NCBI GenBank assembly: GCA_934454585.1
Contig: CAKSFP010000009.1
Coordinates: 27,729 to 91,728 of the forward strand
Direction: 5' to 3'
Length of the DNA stretch: 64,000 nucleotides
Source: an uncultured Clostridia bacterium
GTDB lineage: Bacteria > Bacillota > Clostridia > UMGS1810
Both the position numbers and the translations under genes were made by a program. Within the stretch, counting starts at the first letter, position 1. The number at the start of each line of letters is the position of its first letter. Below the pieces are notes generated by a model, which saw only the letters and a program-made list of their open reading frames with translations, was not told the DNA's origin and did not search any database. Positions 8,550 to 17,975 of this stretch are shown in pieces.

Positions 8550-9763
8550 TAATATTCCTCCGTTGTCTCGGGTTTTTCTATCGGTTTGTGCCCGGCTATA
8601 CTCTGAGTGCACTCAAAAACCGTCCTTACAGTAATATTCCCGTTTTCATCTTTATCATGAGTATACGACTTTTTAATAACGCTGATGTCCGCATCTTTCA
8701 TTTCTCCGATTTCTTTATATATATCCTCACACTGAGATTCAACTGCGGCTTTTATCACATCATCGTCATTTACGAAAACCTCTTTCTCTATTATCTCACA
8801 ATATGTCTCCGTTGTAAATGAAAATAAAGAAATTTTTGAAAAAATCGAAAAATTTTTAGTTTCTGACTGCATGTCATATGCGGAAAATGCAGATTCATTG
8901 TTGCAAAAGAACGGATATGTCCTGCCGCCGACAGTCAAAAATCTTTTTTTCTTCACATTGCCGCTAAGGTGCCTTTGCGTATCGGTGTGCCCGTACACTC
9001 CGCTTCGCTCGTACCATGTTCGCGCCTTGACTATGCCGTCGGCATGCACATAGCGCACAACTCCGGTTCCTGTCTCTGACACCCCGCCGATGAGCACATC
9101 GCCTTTTTTTACCACATCGCCCACATGAGCGATCTGTCTGCCCACACGCGGCATAATCTCAGTTACCACTCCGTCGTGCAGTGCCACGCAGTTGCAAAAG
9201 TCGTCTGGATTCTCAATCTCGGGCACGGGTATGCGCTCCTTCACATAAATTTGTGCGTTGGTTCCGTTTATGTCTATCCATATCCACGAAAGCTTGTCAT
9301 AGTTTATCATAAGCCTGTTTTGAATCTCTTTTACATTTATTCCGTAGCGAAGCATTCCCTGCCGAAATCCGACTTTGGCAAGTTCGGACAATATTTCGTC
9401 TGAGGATATCTTATCGTTGCCGCTAACGCTGACATCGCGGACAAAGCTTGACGAGAGAAAAACCACTGCCGCAAATATCACAAAGCTTGCCGCAAAAGCC
9501 TTTCTGCGGCAAGTTCTTTTAATCAGTTGCGCAAGCGAGCAAAATTCATGAACGGTAAAACTCGCTCCGGAGGCAGCGCAAATATTTTTTATTTTTTCCT
9601 CATCGGACACATAACAGCAAAATTTCACCGTTATTTCGTCATCACGGTGAATTTTCCATATGCGCATGCCGCCGCGCGCACAGGTCGTCATAAATTTTGC
9701 CGTGTCCGCGCTCACAACCTCCGCACGGCAATATCCGCGCATAAATCTTATCAATTCATTCAT
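8549..9763 (-). CDS. yqfD: Sporulation protein YqfD
   Basis: Membrane-anchored sporulation protein; in Bacillus subtilis it belongs to the mother-cell sigma-E regulon. Its 404 residues begin with a small basic domain (about 1-85), then one transmembrane helix (about 87-108), then an extracytoplasmic part with the family's VSGNDKISSDEIL-type domain near 115-170 and a long C-terminal beta region. It follows yqfC by 11 bases and runs into phoH. The order yqfC-yqfD-phoH-ybeY-dgkA-era is conserved in Firmicutes, but the pgpH (yqfF) gene normally between phoH and ybeY is absent here. Confidence 0.93.
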   Translation of the reverse strand: MNELIRFMRGYCRAEVVSADTAKFMTTCARGGMRIWKIHRDDEITVKFCCYVSDEEKIKNICAASGASFTVHEFCSLAQLIKRTCRRKAFAASFVIFAAVVFLSSSFVRDVSVSGNDKISSDEILSELAKVGFRQGMLRYGINVKEIQNRLMINYDKLSWIWIDINGTNAQIYVKERIPVPEIENPDDFCNCVALHDGVVTEIMPRVGRQIAHVGDVVKKGDVLIGGVSETGTGVVRYVHADGIVKARTWYERSGVYGHTDTQRHLSGNVKKKRFLTVGGRTYPFFCNNESAFSAYDMQSETKNFSIFSKISLFSFTTETYCEIIEKEVFVNDDDVIKAAVESQCEDIYKEIGEMKDADISVIKKSYTHDKDENGNITVRTVFECTQSIAGHKPIEKPETTEEY

Positions 9764-9774
9764 CGGCGCTCACC

Positions 9775-10041
9775 TCACACAAATCCCACAGAATGAATTT
9801 TGCCGCTTATACTCGCGGTATTTTCGGACAGATATTCTATGTTGAGTTCACTTCCGCATATCTCGAGCATTTTCTTTTTCAGCCTTATGTATATGAGTTC
9901 ATTGGTATATTCGCACACGCCGTCATAGTTTTCCACAACGACGGCTGTGTCCGACACGATGGTTATTTTCGATATTCCCGGAATAACCTCGGGCACATCC
10001 ATCGACTGCGCAAGTTTATCTATAAAATCTATAAATATCAC
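9775..10041 (-). CDS. yqfC: Sporulation protein YqfC (YabP/YqfC family)
   Basis: Small YabP/YqfC-family sporulation protein of about 88 residues. The core strands ISKITIVSDTAVVVENYDG and the following strand-rich half fit the family, and yqfD follows directly. The start is uncertain: an in-frame TGA lies just upstream, and the first available codon is the GTG at 10041, with a GAGG sequence very close to it. An internal ATG (MDVPEV) would remove 13 residues that family members usually have. Confidence 0.8.
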   Translation of the reverse strand: MIFIDFIDKLAQSMDVPEVIPGISKITIVSDTAVVVENYDGVCEYTNELIYIRLKKKMLEICGSELNIEYLSENTASISGKIHSVGFV

Positions 10042-10063
10042 ACCCTCAGGTCAGGCAAACGAG

Positions 10064-10093
10064 ATTCGTATGTCTAACGCTTATTTGATATCA
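10064..10093 (-). promoter_or_regulatory. Candidate sigma-E promoter of yqfCD
   Basis: On the minus strand CATACGAAT (plus 10064-10072) resembles the sigma-E -10 consensus CATACAnT. TGATATC (plus 10087-10093) lies 14 bases upstream, in the place of the -35 (consensus close to AATATT). The genes it would drive are sigma-E-controlled in Bacillus. The match is partial. Confidence 0.4.
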
Positions 10094-10151
10094 TTTTATG
10101 ATTATTTCGCAGGGTATATGAATAAACATGGTTTTGGGGTGATGATGAAAA

Positions 10152-11228
10152 ATGATTAAAAAAGCGAAAGACTTTCTTACAATTACACTATGCCTTGCAG
10201 CTTGCGGCGCACTGTGTGCACAATTTCAAACCGTATCCGCCGCAACGGTAAATGCGGTCGGCATGTGCGTCAAAATCATCATTCCGTCACTGTTTCCTTT
10301 TTTCGTGATATCGGATGCGCTCATGTCAAGACTGAATTTCCCTCAAAACGGCATCTGCGCACACATTGCACGCAAAATCTTCAATCTGCCGCCGTGTGCC
10401 CTGCCCGTGCTCGCCATAGGTTTGATAAGCGGATATCCCGTCGGTGCGGCGGCGGCTTGCAGCCTTTACGAAAACGGCACAATTTCAAAGACAGACGCGG
10501 AGCAGCTTATATGTTTCACAAACAATTCGGGCCCGCTGTTCCTCATCTGCTCTGTGGGGTGCGGAATGTACGGCTCACTGCAAATAGGACTTATGCTCTA
10601 CGGCATACACATATTCACGGCGCTGTGCACGGCTGTCATAGCCGGCAGACTCTACACCGTGCGCGAAAGGGGCGGCGCACTTTCGCCGCAGCGAAAATTC
10701 ACCCTTGCCGAATCGGTGGAAAACTCATTTATGAAGTGCATCAAGATAATCGGATTTGTGGTTTTTTTTGCGATAATCACAGAGTTCCTATCTCAGGCGG
10801 CGGGCGGAGTGCCAATAATGAGAAATTCCGTCTTTCTGCGTGCCGCCGCGATATCAATGCTGGAAATGACAAACGGCATTTCGCGCGCAGCGGCGCAGCT
10901 GCCGCTCGGAGATGCGCTGTACCTGACCTCGTTTGCGGCGGCGTGGTCGGGTGTGTCGGTGCTTTTTCAGGTAAAATCGGTTACAAAAAATATGCTGTCG
11001 ACAAAAAAATATGTAAGGTACAAGTTCTTTTCCGCTCTCGGTGCCACAGCCCTGACATCGAGCATATTTAAGATAGGCAAAACCGAGTTTACGCTGGGAT
11101 TCTGCGAAGCAGACGAGGTTGCCGCCGTATGCACGGCGGTGTTGTGCGCTGCAATCATCCTCGGCGCGTACACAGGCAGAAAAAAGCTCGCCGCAAAGAG
11201 CGGCAAAGAAAAACCATGCAGTCCGTAA
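10152..11228 (+). CDS. ylbJ: Sporulation integral membrane protein YlbJ
   Basis: Polytopic membrane protein of the YlbJ family, required for efficient sporulation in Bacillus and expressed in the mother cell. The 358 residues show about eight hydrophobic segments and the two family signatures, GLISGYPVGAAAAC (about residues 93-106) and FTNNSGPLFLICSVGCG (about 125-140), each in a nucleoside-transporter-like gate region. The ATG at 10152 follows GGGGTGATG. The gene is divergent from yqfCD with a 110-base spacer, so one short region probably controls several sporulation genes. Its stop lies inside the terminator that ends the transcript. Confidence 0.93.
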   Translation: MIKKAKDFLTITLCLAACGALCAQFQTVSAATVNAVGMCVKIIIPSLFPFFVISDALMSRLNFPQNGICAHIARKIFNLPPCALPVLAIGLISGYPVGAAAACSLYENGTISKTDAEQLICFTNNSGPLFLICSVGCGMYGSLQIGLMLYGIHIFTALCTAVIAGRLYTVRERGGALSPQRKFTLAESVENSFMKCIKIIGFVVFFAIITEFLSQAAGGVPIMRNSVFLRAAAISMLEMTNGISRAAAQLPLGDALYLTSFAAAWSGVSVLFQVKSVTKNMLSTKKYVRYKFFSALGATALTSSIFKIGKTEFTLGFCEADEVAAVCTAVLCAAIILGAYTGRKKLAAKSGKEKPCSP

Positions 11229-11249
11229 GCGGAACCGCATGGTTTTTTT
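11211..11249 (+). terminator. Terminator of ylbJ, partly inside the gene
   Basis: A 9-bp stem (AAACCATGC with GCATGGTTT) encloses the last codons and stop of ylbJ and is followed by a run of seven T. The minus-strand sequence after the stem is also T-rich, so it may also stop transcripts coming from the left-hand neighbour. Confidence 0.85.
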
Positions 11250-11264
11250 GAGGAAAGGCAGTAA

Positions 11265-12314
11265 TCAGTCGATGAAATCGTAACGAACTTTTACCTTGTT
11301 GCCCGTCTTGAACGACTCGACAATGGCAAAGCAAACAGACGCTGTGGACGCACCGTTGGTGCTGTCGGATACAATCGGCTTGCCCTGTTCGATCGCGTTG
11401 CAGAAATCCCTCGCCTCACCGGCAAAGTTGTGATTATTCACCTCAACGGGTATCTGCAGAGCAATGTTCTGCTGAGCGATATCCAGGAATCTGTCGGTGT
11501 CGCCGGGGAGGAATTGTTCCTGATACAGCGAGATATATGCCGACTTATTGTCAAACACAAGCGTGCCTTTGGTGCCGTATATGACACTGCGCATTGTATA
11601 GAGTCTCTTGCAGCCGGTGGATGTCATCACCTTGCCGATTACACCGCTTGGGAACTTCATGATTGCGACAGAGCAGTCATGAATAGGCCAGTCTTTGAGA
11701 GACATATTATTTGCGTATGCAAACACTTCCTCGGGATTACCGGCGAGAGAACGGATAAGATCCACAGCGTGGCAACCGCCGCCTATGATCGGCTCTCTCT
11801 CGGGAGTTACTCTCCAGCCGCCCTGACCGCCGATTTTTGAATAATCGTGAGCGTACTCCGACTCGATGAAGAACAAATCTCCTATAAGCCCGGAATCAAG
11901 TATTTCCTTTGCCTTGAGGAAGGACGGTGTGTATCTGCCTATCTGACCTATCATGAGACACTTGCCGGATTCTTTCTCCGCCTTAACCATTGCCGCACAG
12001 TCGTCATAGTTGAGTGCCATGGGTTTTTCGCAGAGCACATGTTTGCCGGCATGAAGTGCGTCAACGGCAACCTGCCTGTGAATCTGATCCGGCAGCGGCA
12101 AAACAACAGCCTCTATATCATCTCTTGCCAAGAGCTCATGATAATCGCTGTACACGGAATCTATCCCGTAAATTTTCGCCTGTTCCTCCGCTTTCTCCTT
12201 AACGATGTCACACAGTGCGACAACTTCGGCATTGTCTATCTTCTGCAAATCCTTAAGCTGAATTGCCGAAGCAAACGAGCCTACACCGATTACACCGATA
12301 CGAACTTTTCTCAT
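11265..12314 (-). CDS. Gfo/Idh/MocA family NAD(P)-dependent oxidoreductase
   Basis: Cytoplasmic sugar or cyclitol dehydrogenase of 349 residues. The N-terminal Rossmann fold starts with RIGVIGVGSFAS, and the family's CEKPMA motif, which holds the catalytic-site lysine, is near residue 95. The C-terminal alpha/beta domain continues to the end. The start at 12314 has GGAGG 8 bases upstream; a longer in-frame start would overlap that site. It is the last gene of the polysaccharide locus, behind the GH88 hydrolase, which suggests it oxidises or epimerises a sugar freed from the imported oligosaccharide. The substrate cannot be told from sequence. Confidence 0.88.
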   Translation of the reverse strand: MRKVRIGVIGVGSFASAIQLKDLQKIDNAEVVALCDIVKEKAEEQAKIYGIDSVYSDYHELLARDDIEAVVLPLPDQIHRQVAVDALHAGKHVLCEKPMALNYDDCAAMVKAEKESGKCLMIGQIGRYTPSFLKAKEILDSGLIGDLFFIESEYAHDYSKIGGQGGWRVTPEREPIIGGGCHAVDLIRSLAGNPEEVFAYANNMSLKDWPIHDCSVAIMKFPSGVIGKVMTSTGCKRLYTMRSVIYGTKGTLVFDNKSAYISLYQEQFLPGDTDRFLDIAQQNIALQIPVEVNNHNFAGEARDFCNAIEQGKPIVSDSTNGASTASVCFAIVESFKTGNKVKVRYDFID

Positions 12315-12332
12315 GTGAATTACCTCCAAATG

Positions 12333-12379
12333 TAAATAAATTTATTTATGCCAAACCGTGCGGATTTCTCGGCACGGTT
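12333..12379 (-). other. Intercistronic palindrome and hairpin
   Basis: Between the GH88 gene and the oxidoreductase an 8-bp stem (AACCGTGC with GCACGGTT, 12354-12379) lacks a T tract, and beside it is a perfect 16-bp AT palindrome at 12333-12348. The hairpin could stabilise the upstream mRNA or mark a processing site. It is unlikely to terminate well. Confidence 0.4.
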
Positions 12380-12394
12380 CTGTGCGCATTGTGT

Positions 12395-13531
12395 TTACCA
12401 ATACTGAACCCAATCCGGATTATACATCCTCATGAGCGCCTCCATGTAGTAATAATCACCCCAGATAAGCGATGCGTTTATGCCCTGACCGTGCGGCACA
12501 CTTCCCGTGCCGTGTTTCAGAATTGCGCTCTTGTCCGGGTCGTGACCCGCGAGATGATTGTCGGCAAGAGCGTTCATCATGTCGGCGATTTTCTGCTCCC
12601 ATCTGTCGCGATCCTTGTGATTACCCAAAAGGCGGTTCATCTCAAGCATACCGCACACAGCTATTGCAGACGCCGATGTGTCCTTCATGGTTTTGTGGTC
12701 GGTAAAGACCATATCCCATGCCGGAACGCTGTCCGGCGGCAACAGATCGATAAACTTGTTTGTGCAGGCAATCTGCTTTTCCGCCACGGACTCATCGTGT
12801 ATGTAGGCATACGCAATCGCGAGTCCGCAAACCGCCCATGCCTGACCGCGCGCCCAGATCGAGTCGTCGGCATAACCCTGAGCGGTTTTTGGCATAATCG
12901 GCACACCCTCGGTGAAGTCCATCATGTAGGTGTGGTAAGTCGTAAAGTCGGGACGGATGAGCAGTTCCGTCGACCAACGCAGGTGGCTTAACGCCACCTC
13001 GCGGTACTTTATGTTTCCGCTCACTTCGGTCGCCCAGAAAAGGAGCGGCAGATTGAGCAGGCAATCGATAATTATGCGGTTCTCCTTGGGATCGTCCATC
13101 GCGCCCCATGCCTTTATATAACCGCCTCTTTCCATATACCTTTCACACTCGACATCGGCTGCCGCAAGCGCAACCTTTTTTGCCCTCTCGTCACCCGTCA
13201 GTTTGTACAGTGCCACGCATGACGGCGAATAGCAAAATCCTATGTCGTGGTGGCGCACATCGGAATGATTTTTGATGCGCACCTCGTAGCTGTCAAGATG
13301 TTTCTTAACGATATCAAGATATTTTTCCTTTTGTGTAAACTCATATGCCAGCATAAGCAGTCCCGTCCAGAAACCCGGAATCCAGCTGCGGTTGTAGAAA
13401 CAGTCGTAACGGCCGCTCACGGACGCATCCAGAGGGAAGAATGTGTCGCCGAACTGCTCAATGCCGTTGTCAATCCGTTCAATACAATACTCTATGTTGC
13501 TTTTCAGCTTCTGTTTGTCCCATTGCATCAT
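12395..13531 (-). CDS. GH88 unsaturated glucuronyl hydrolase
   Basis: Removes the 4,5-unsaturated uronic acid that polysaccharide lyases leave at the non-reducing end of oligosaccharides. The 378 residues form the family's (alpha/alpha)6 barrel. D96 in HHDIGFCYSPS and D156 in IIIDCLLNLPLLFWA sit where the two catalytic aspartates of Bacillus GL1 UGL lie, and WARGQAWAVCGLA is also typical. No signal peptide is present, so it works in the cytoplasm after import. This fits with the secreted lyase and ABC importer upstream and is the clearest evidence that the locus targets a uronic-acid polymer. Confidence 0.92.
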   Translation of the reverse strand: MMQWDKQKLKSNIEYCIERIDNGIEQFGDTFFPLDASVSGRYDCFYNRSWIPGFWTGLLMLAYEFTQKEKYLDIVKKHLDSYEVRIKNHSDVRHHDIGFCYSPSCVALYKLTGDERAKKVALAAADVECERYMERGGYIKAWGAMDDPKENRIIIDCLLNLPLLFWATEVSGNIKYREVALSHLRWSTELLIRPDFTTYHTYMMDFTEGVPIMPKTAQGYADDSIWARGQAWAVCGLAIAYAYIHDESVAEKQIACTNKFIDLLPPDSVPAWDMVFTDHKTMKDTSASAIAVCGMLEMNRLLGNHKDRDRWEQKIADMMNALADNHLAGHDPDKSAILKHGTGSVPHGQGINASLIWGDYYYMEALMRMYNPDWVQYW

Positions 13532-13561
13532 GAATAATTCTCTCCTTAAAAAATATGTTTT

Positions 13562-16186
13562 CTATCGGTACACGATAAATGTTACCGAGTTGCCGTTTCT
13601 GGTATATACAAATACCCTCGACGCCGCATAACCGCCGCTGTTCACAAATCCTATCAGCGAAGATGAGTTTGCCACGGAGACTTTCTCACTCTCGTGATCG
13701 TACTGAATCATCCTGAATCTCGTCAGATTATGAATTTCAAAATTCGTCAGTTCATCCTCGTTGTATGTTCCGCCGCTCACAAGCGGTGTGGTCGTAGTCA
13801 TGCAATTTTTGCCATCGGTCTGCCATACATAGGCAAGCTGTACCCTGTATGTTGCATAAGTACTGTCACTCGGGTTGCTGCCGTTCATCTTGTCCTGACC
13901 GTAAGAATAAACCAGCTCGCACGCTGTGATGCGACTGCTCGGGTCAACCGTCAGTTTGAGCACATCGCCGCCTTTGGGAAGGTACGGAACGCCGTCAAGT
14001 CTCAAATCGGCAAATACCGATTTCTCTTTGGTTTCATAGCGGAATCGGTTTGCGCCGGTGTAGCAATCGAGTATATAGCACTCATCTCCGTCGGCATTTA
14101 CCGCGCGCCTTACGCTCTCCACAAGACTGACTGCCGTGTCGGAGGGGACACTTGCGCTTACCGAATCGACATACATAACCACAGCCTCTGCCGAGAGGGA
14201 ATCCGTAGCGGTTCTGTACGCCCTCATGGTGTACTTGCCGTCGTTTGTGAGGTAGTTTGAGGTATTGAGCACCTGATAATCGCTGTCGCTTGCGGACTGC
14301 GGAGCGGTCGGTATACAGAAGATGTATGTCGCACTTGTCAGCGCAATCTTACCGCCCAAAATCATGTTGTCTTGCTTGTATGAAAGCGACTCCGACGCAA
14401 CCGGATTATCGTCACCCGTGTAACCATCATAGTATTTCACAAGGGTGGCGTCGGATTCCTTAGAGCCGCGCGCTGCCGTGTCTATGTACGAAACATCGCC
14501 GTCATCGTTTCTGCGATATGTCATAAGCTGCGGCTTGAGCGCTGTGAACACATTTTCCTCGGAAGCGGTGCGATACTGCTCGCCGTCCAGTTTCACATTC
14601 TCTGCAAGGTCGGATACCAGTACAGTGCCGTCGCAGTCAACATACTTGATCTGCACTCCGCCGTCCATGCCGCTCTTTTTTGCAAAGGCTATGATGTAGC
14701 CATACCTCTCGCCGGAGTTTGCAGAGCCGTTCACGGCGGCAATTTTGCCGTCAATGCCCGGATAGAGCACTACATATTTGCCGAGCGAGATCTCATTTGC
14801 CTGGTTTTTTCTGCACGAATCGGTAAGAGTGTAACTCTTCCCGCCGACAGTGATAACGCAGTCGTCATCATCGGCAATCGCCTCGATAACTCCGTCTGCC
14901 GAATCGGGAATGTATACCGCGCGGACAACCTTTCCGTCCGCACTCTCGGCTATGGATATCACATCCCACTCCGCCATCTCCACAAGATATGTATCCGATC
15001 CGTCTGCCGAAACAAAACTCATGCCCGAATCATTGGTGATGCTGAGAGGTTTTTCGCCGAATTTGAAATAGAGCGTATCATTTGTCGTGTCGACGGAATC
15101 CACAACCGCATTGCGGTATGACAGGACTGTCACAACCTCATAGCTGCCGTCGTTGTCGTTGTCGATAAGAGTGACCGTTCCGCAGTTTATCTTAAAATCG
15201 TTCGGCGAAGCCTTGGTGAGCAGCCTGTTGTTGTATATCACATTCACGGCTGACAGCGGAAAAGATTCCGAGAGCGTTTTTCCGTTGGCATCGTAATACT
15301 CCAGTCTGCCGCCGCGGTACTCTTTCACATCGTCCGCAGAGATTTCCACAATCTTGTTATCCTTGGGGTAGCAGCAGATTATCTCTTTTGTCTTGGAGCC
15401 GTACTTTTGCTTATAATACGCCTCGACATTGCATCCCAAAAGTGTTTTCACGCTGTCCTGCGTTGTAATGAGATTTTCGTTGTCTATCCGCACGGCATCC
15501 TTTTTCAGACTGCCGTCTCCGTCAAGATAGGTAAATTCATTTGCATCCAACACACCCTCTATATGATAGATATCAAGATATTTGCTGAGCAATGTGTCGT
15601 CAAGTGTCAGAAAACTTACCGAGCCGTTGCCGACAACGCTTGTATCAACCATATTTGCATTGCCTGCGTTGATAAGCAGCTGCGCGGCTGTTGCCACGGT
15701 GCAGTCAGACTCATCCGCAGCTATGGCATAGGTGCAGATTTTGGCGTCAACGCACGCTTGCACGGCGGATTTTCCTGCGCGTATGAGTTCGGCATAGCCG
15801 ACAGCCTTTGCAAGCAGTGCCGCCGCATGAGAGCGGGCAATCGGCTCCGACGGTCTCACGGTTCCGTCACCATAACCGCCGAGAAGCCCCATACCGTACG
15901 CCGCGTTTATTGCCCGGAGGTAGTCTTGATTTTCGGGCAAGTCGCTGAAAGGCGCTGTTTCGGCGGACAGTGGGTTGCCGAACATCCGCATGAGAGCGCA
16001 GAAAAACTCGGCGCGTGTAATGGTTTCGTTCGCTCTCGCCAGAGCGGATGCGTCAAGCAAACCGAGCGCAACAGCCGTCTGCAAGTCGTATTGACTGTCG
16101 CTCGTACCTCGTCCGCTCGCCGCTGCCGGTGACACAGCAGTTATGCAAAGACAGCATATCAACATTATTGTAATAATCTTTTTCAC
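13562..16186 (-). CDS. Secreted SLH-domain protein with a long unassigned ectodomain
   Basis: An 874-residue exported protein starting at a GTG with GGAGG 10 bases upstream. The signal peptide (about 1-24, ending AAASG) is followed by one and a half to two S-layer homology repeats (about 30-155), including MGLLGGYGDGTVRPSEPIARSHAAALLAKAVG. SLH repeats bind pyruvylated wall polymers, so the protein is probably held on the cell surface. The remaining 700 residues are strand-rich and I cannot assign them to a family. It is translated directly after the other SLH protein (7-base gap), so the two may form a surface complex. Confidence 0.75.
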   Translation of the reverse strand: MKKIITIMLICCLCITAVSPAAASGRGTSDSQYDLQTAVALGLLDASALARANETITRAEFFCALMRMFGNPLSAETAPFSDLPENQDYLRAINAAYGMGLLGGYGDGTVRPSEPIARSHAAALLAKAVGYAELIRAGKSAVQACVDAKICTYAIAADESDCTVATAAQLLINAGNANMVDTSVVGNGSVSFLTLDDTLLSKYLDIYHIEGVLDANEFTYLDGDGSLKKDAVRIDNENLITTQDSVKTLLGCNVEAYYKQKYGSKTKEIICCYPKDNKIVEISADDVKEYRGGRLEYYDANGKTLSESFPLSAVNVIYNNRLLTKASPNDFKINCGTVTLIDNDNDGSYEVVTVLSYRNAVVDSVDTTNDTLYFKFGEKPLSITNDSGMSFVSADGSDTYLVEMAEWDVISIAESADGKVVRAVYIPDSADGVIEAIADDDDCVITVGGKSYTLTDSCRKNQANEISLGKYVVLYPGIDGKIAAVNGSANSGERYGYIIAFAKKSGMDGGVQIKYVDCDGTVLVSDLAENVKLDGEQYRTASEENVFTALKPQLMTYRRNDDGDVSYIDTAARGSKESDATLVKYYDGYTGDDNPVASESLSYKQDNMILGGKIALTSATYIFCIPTAPQSASDSDYQVLNTSNYLTNDGKYTMRAYRTATDSLSAEAVVMYVDSVSASVPSDTAVSLVESVRRAVNADGDECYILDCYTGANRFRYETKEKSVFADLRLDGVPYLPKGGDVLKLTVDPSSRITACELVYSYGQDKMNGSNPSDSTYATYRVQLAYVWQTDGKNCMTTTTPLVSGGTYNEDELTNFEIHNLTRFRMIQYDHESEKVSVANSSSLIGFVNSGGYAASRVFVYTRNGNSVTFIVYR

Positions 16187-16193
16187 CGTTGTG

Positions 16194-17912
16194 TCACCTC
16201 CTGTTAATCAATTCATAAATTGCCTTTGCCGCCTGAGCACGGCTCACTTCTGCCAGAGGAGCAAATTCCGAGTCGCTCACTCCGACCATTATGCCGTTGT
16301 CTCTCACATATGCAACGGAGTCCATCGCCCAGTCGCCGATCAGGTCCGCGTCGGCAAAATCAACCTTGCCGCCCTCGGGCACATTGCCGCCGCTTGCACA
16401 GCGCGCCAAGATGACAGCGGTTTCGCGGCGCGAAATGGGACTGCCTACTCCGAATGTGCCGTCCGCATTGCCTTTTACAATGCCTTTTTTCTGAGCGGAC
16501 GCGATGTAGGGATAGTACCACGCCGTGCTGTCAGCGTCGGCAAAGGTTGCCGCGGCGTTCACATCATACCACCCCATTGCCGCAACGAGCAGTTTTACAA
16601 ATTCCTCTCTCGTGACAGATTCGTCCGGGGCAAAATGTTTGTCGTCTCGCCCTGAGATTATTCCTCTCCTGCGCAGCTCCTTCACCGCTTCCTTTGCCCA
16701 CGGTGCGCTGTCCATATCTTCAAAATCGGGCAGCTGTACATCGGGTCCGGTTATCGTCGGCACACCGCCGCTGACGGTGCCCGCAGTTTTGCCGCCGCTG
16801 TTTTTGCCACCGCCGCCGGTGCCGCCTCCGTTCGTTGTGCCGCCGCTATCTGTGCGTGCGTTCTTTACCGCGTTTGTCAAATCGGTGATTGTAGCATAGC
16901 GCGACGCCGTCAGATTGATCTGCAGACTGATTTCAAGCTGCTGTGACTGCGTTTTCTTTGCGAAATCCGCAATGACGCTCTTATCGAGTCTGTCTGACTT
17001 ATCCAAAATTTTGCACACCGAATACTTACTGTCGTTGCCGTTGCAGGCAAAGAGCACTGCTTTATCCCAAAAATCCTTCACAAAACCGTCAATTGTGGTG
17101 TACTTTGCCCTGTCCGCAAGCATTTCAGCCGCAAGGGCGTCCTTTTGAGCGGTGCACATCTGCCCGTCGTCGAAAACACCCGTGCCGAAGTACAAATCAT
17201 AAGAATTGCTGTCGGCAATGCCGTAAACCCCGCATTGCCTGAGAAAGGCATCAAAATCGGACTTATCCTTTGCCGCATGAAGTTTTGAAAAACACATCTG
17301 TTCTTTCGCAACATCCACTATCTGCGGCAGATCCTCAAAATCACCGTTCTTGCGCCTGTATTCAAGCAACAGATTCCAGAAAATCTCCTGCTCGCCGCTC
17401 CCGAGCGCATCATATTCCGACTTGATCTGCTCGGCAACATATGCGTCCGCCATGACGCTGCTCTCCAGTTCCTGCACGGTTTGCGCGGCATTAATGGCGT
17501 CTACCGAACGCTGACTGTAGTAAAAGACCTGTCTGTTGCCGTAACGCACCCTGATCTCCGGCGAACCGTCCGTGTCATAGTCTTTCACAACCACAGTATA
17601 CGCCCCGTCTTTGTCAAGCTCTGCGGTATCAAAAAAACTCAGATAATTAAGTATGCTGTCATCTTTGTTTTCCGCATCAAATTCATCTACGCAAAGGACA
17701 GATTCATCCGAAGTCAGATCACGGCGCCACGCCGCACCCTGCCTGAGCACTTCCAGGGAAATCAAGCCGGAATCGTTTTTTATATTCGAGCCGCTGATTG
17801 TAAGCGTTTTTGCCGCGGCGTCAACCGTAACTCTGTCGATCGGTGCGGCAGCCGCAGCCGACGGCAGACAAAGGAACGCCAGCGCCAAAACGCCAAATCG
17901 CATTTTATTCAT
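16194..17912 (-). CDS. Secreted protein with C-terminal SLH triplet
   Basis: A 572-residue exported protein. It has a signal peptide (about 1-23) cleaved in an AAAAAP run, an Ig-like strand region (to about 125), a helical middle, a glycine/threonine-rich linker near 370-395, and three S-layer homology repeats in the last 180 residues (RRGIISGRDDKHFAPDESVTR, then WYYPYIASAQKKGIVKG, then DSVAYVRDNGIMVG). The triplet is the standard wall anchor. The ATG at 17912 is chosen because a GGAG site precedes it; a longer frame starts at 17933. It precedes the other SLH protein and follows the LamG-type protein, so it likely belongs to the surface part of the polysaccharide system. Confidence 0.8.
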   Translation of the reverse strand: MNKMRFGVLALAFLCLPSAAAAAPIDRVTVDAAAKTLTISGSNIKNDSGLISLEVLRQGAAWRRDLTSDESVLCVDEFDAENKDDSILNYLSFFDTAELDKDGAYTVVVKDYDTDGSPEIRVRYGNRQVFYYSQRSVDAINAAQTVQELESSVMADAYVAEQIKSEYDALGSGEQEIFWNLLLEYRRKNGDFEDLPQIVDVAKEQMCFSKLHAAKDKSDFDAFLRQCGVYGIADSNSYDLYFGTGVFDDGQMCTAQKDALAAEMLADRAKYTTIDGFVKDFWDKAVLFACNGNDSKYSVCKILDKSDRLDKSVIADFAKKTQSQQLEISLQINLTASRYATITDLTNAVKNARTDSGGTTNGGGTGGGGKNSGGKTAGTVSGGVPTITGPDVQLPDFEDMDSAPWAKEAVKELRRRGIISGRDDKHFAPDESVTREEFVKLLVAAMGWYDVNAAATFADADSTAWYYPYIASAQKKGIVKGNADGTFGVGSPISRRETAVILARCASGGNVPEGGKVDFADADLIGDWAMDSVAYVRDNGIMVGVSDSEFAPLAEVSRAQAAKAIYELINRR

Positions 17913-17942
17913 AAAAAGCTCCTCTCTTTGCAAAAAACTTTA

Positions 17943-17975
17943 CGCCGAGTTTCGGCACTCGGCGAGCGCCGAAAC
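17943..17975 (-). promoter_or_regulatory. Two overlapping, mutually exclusive hairpins
   Basis: Between the LamG-type gene and the SLH gene, one perfect 8-bp stem pairs 17943-17950 with 17957-17964, and a second perfect 8-bp stem pairs 17949-17956 with 17968-17975. They share bases and cannot form together. On the minus strand the later stem is followed by TAAAG and six T. The layout resembles an attenuator with terminator and anti-terminator states. Confidence 0.45.

Noticed and set aside
10190..11071. 293-codon frame overlapping ylbJ on the same strand
   Set aside because: A +1 frame of ylbJ; it lacks membrane segments and is full of Arg and His, unlike any real neighbour.
16741..16860. 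GC-rich repetitive stretch that looks like a tandem DNA repeat
   Set aside because: It encodes the glycine/threonine-rich linker of the SLH protein and has no regular DNA period.
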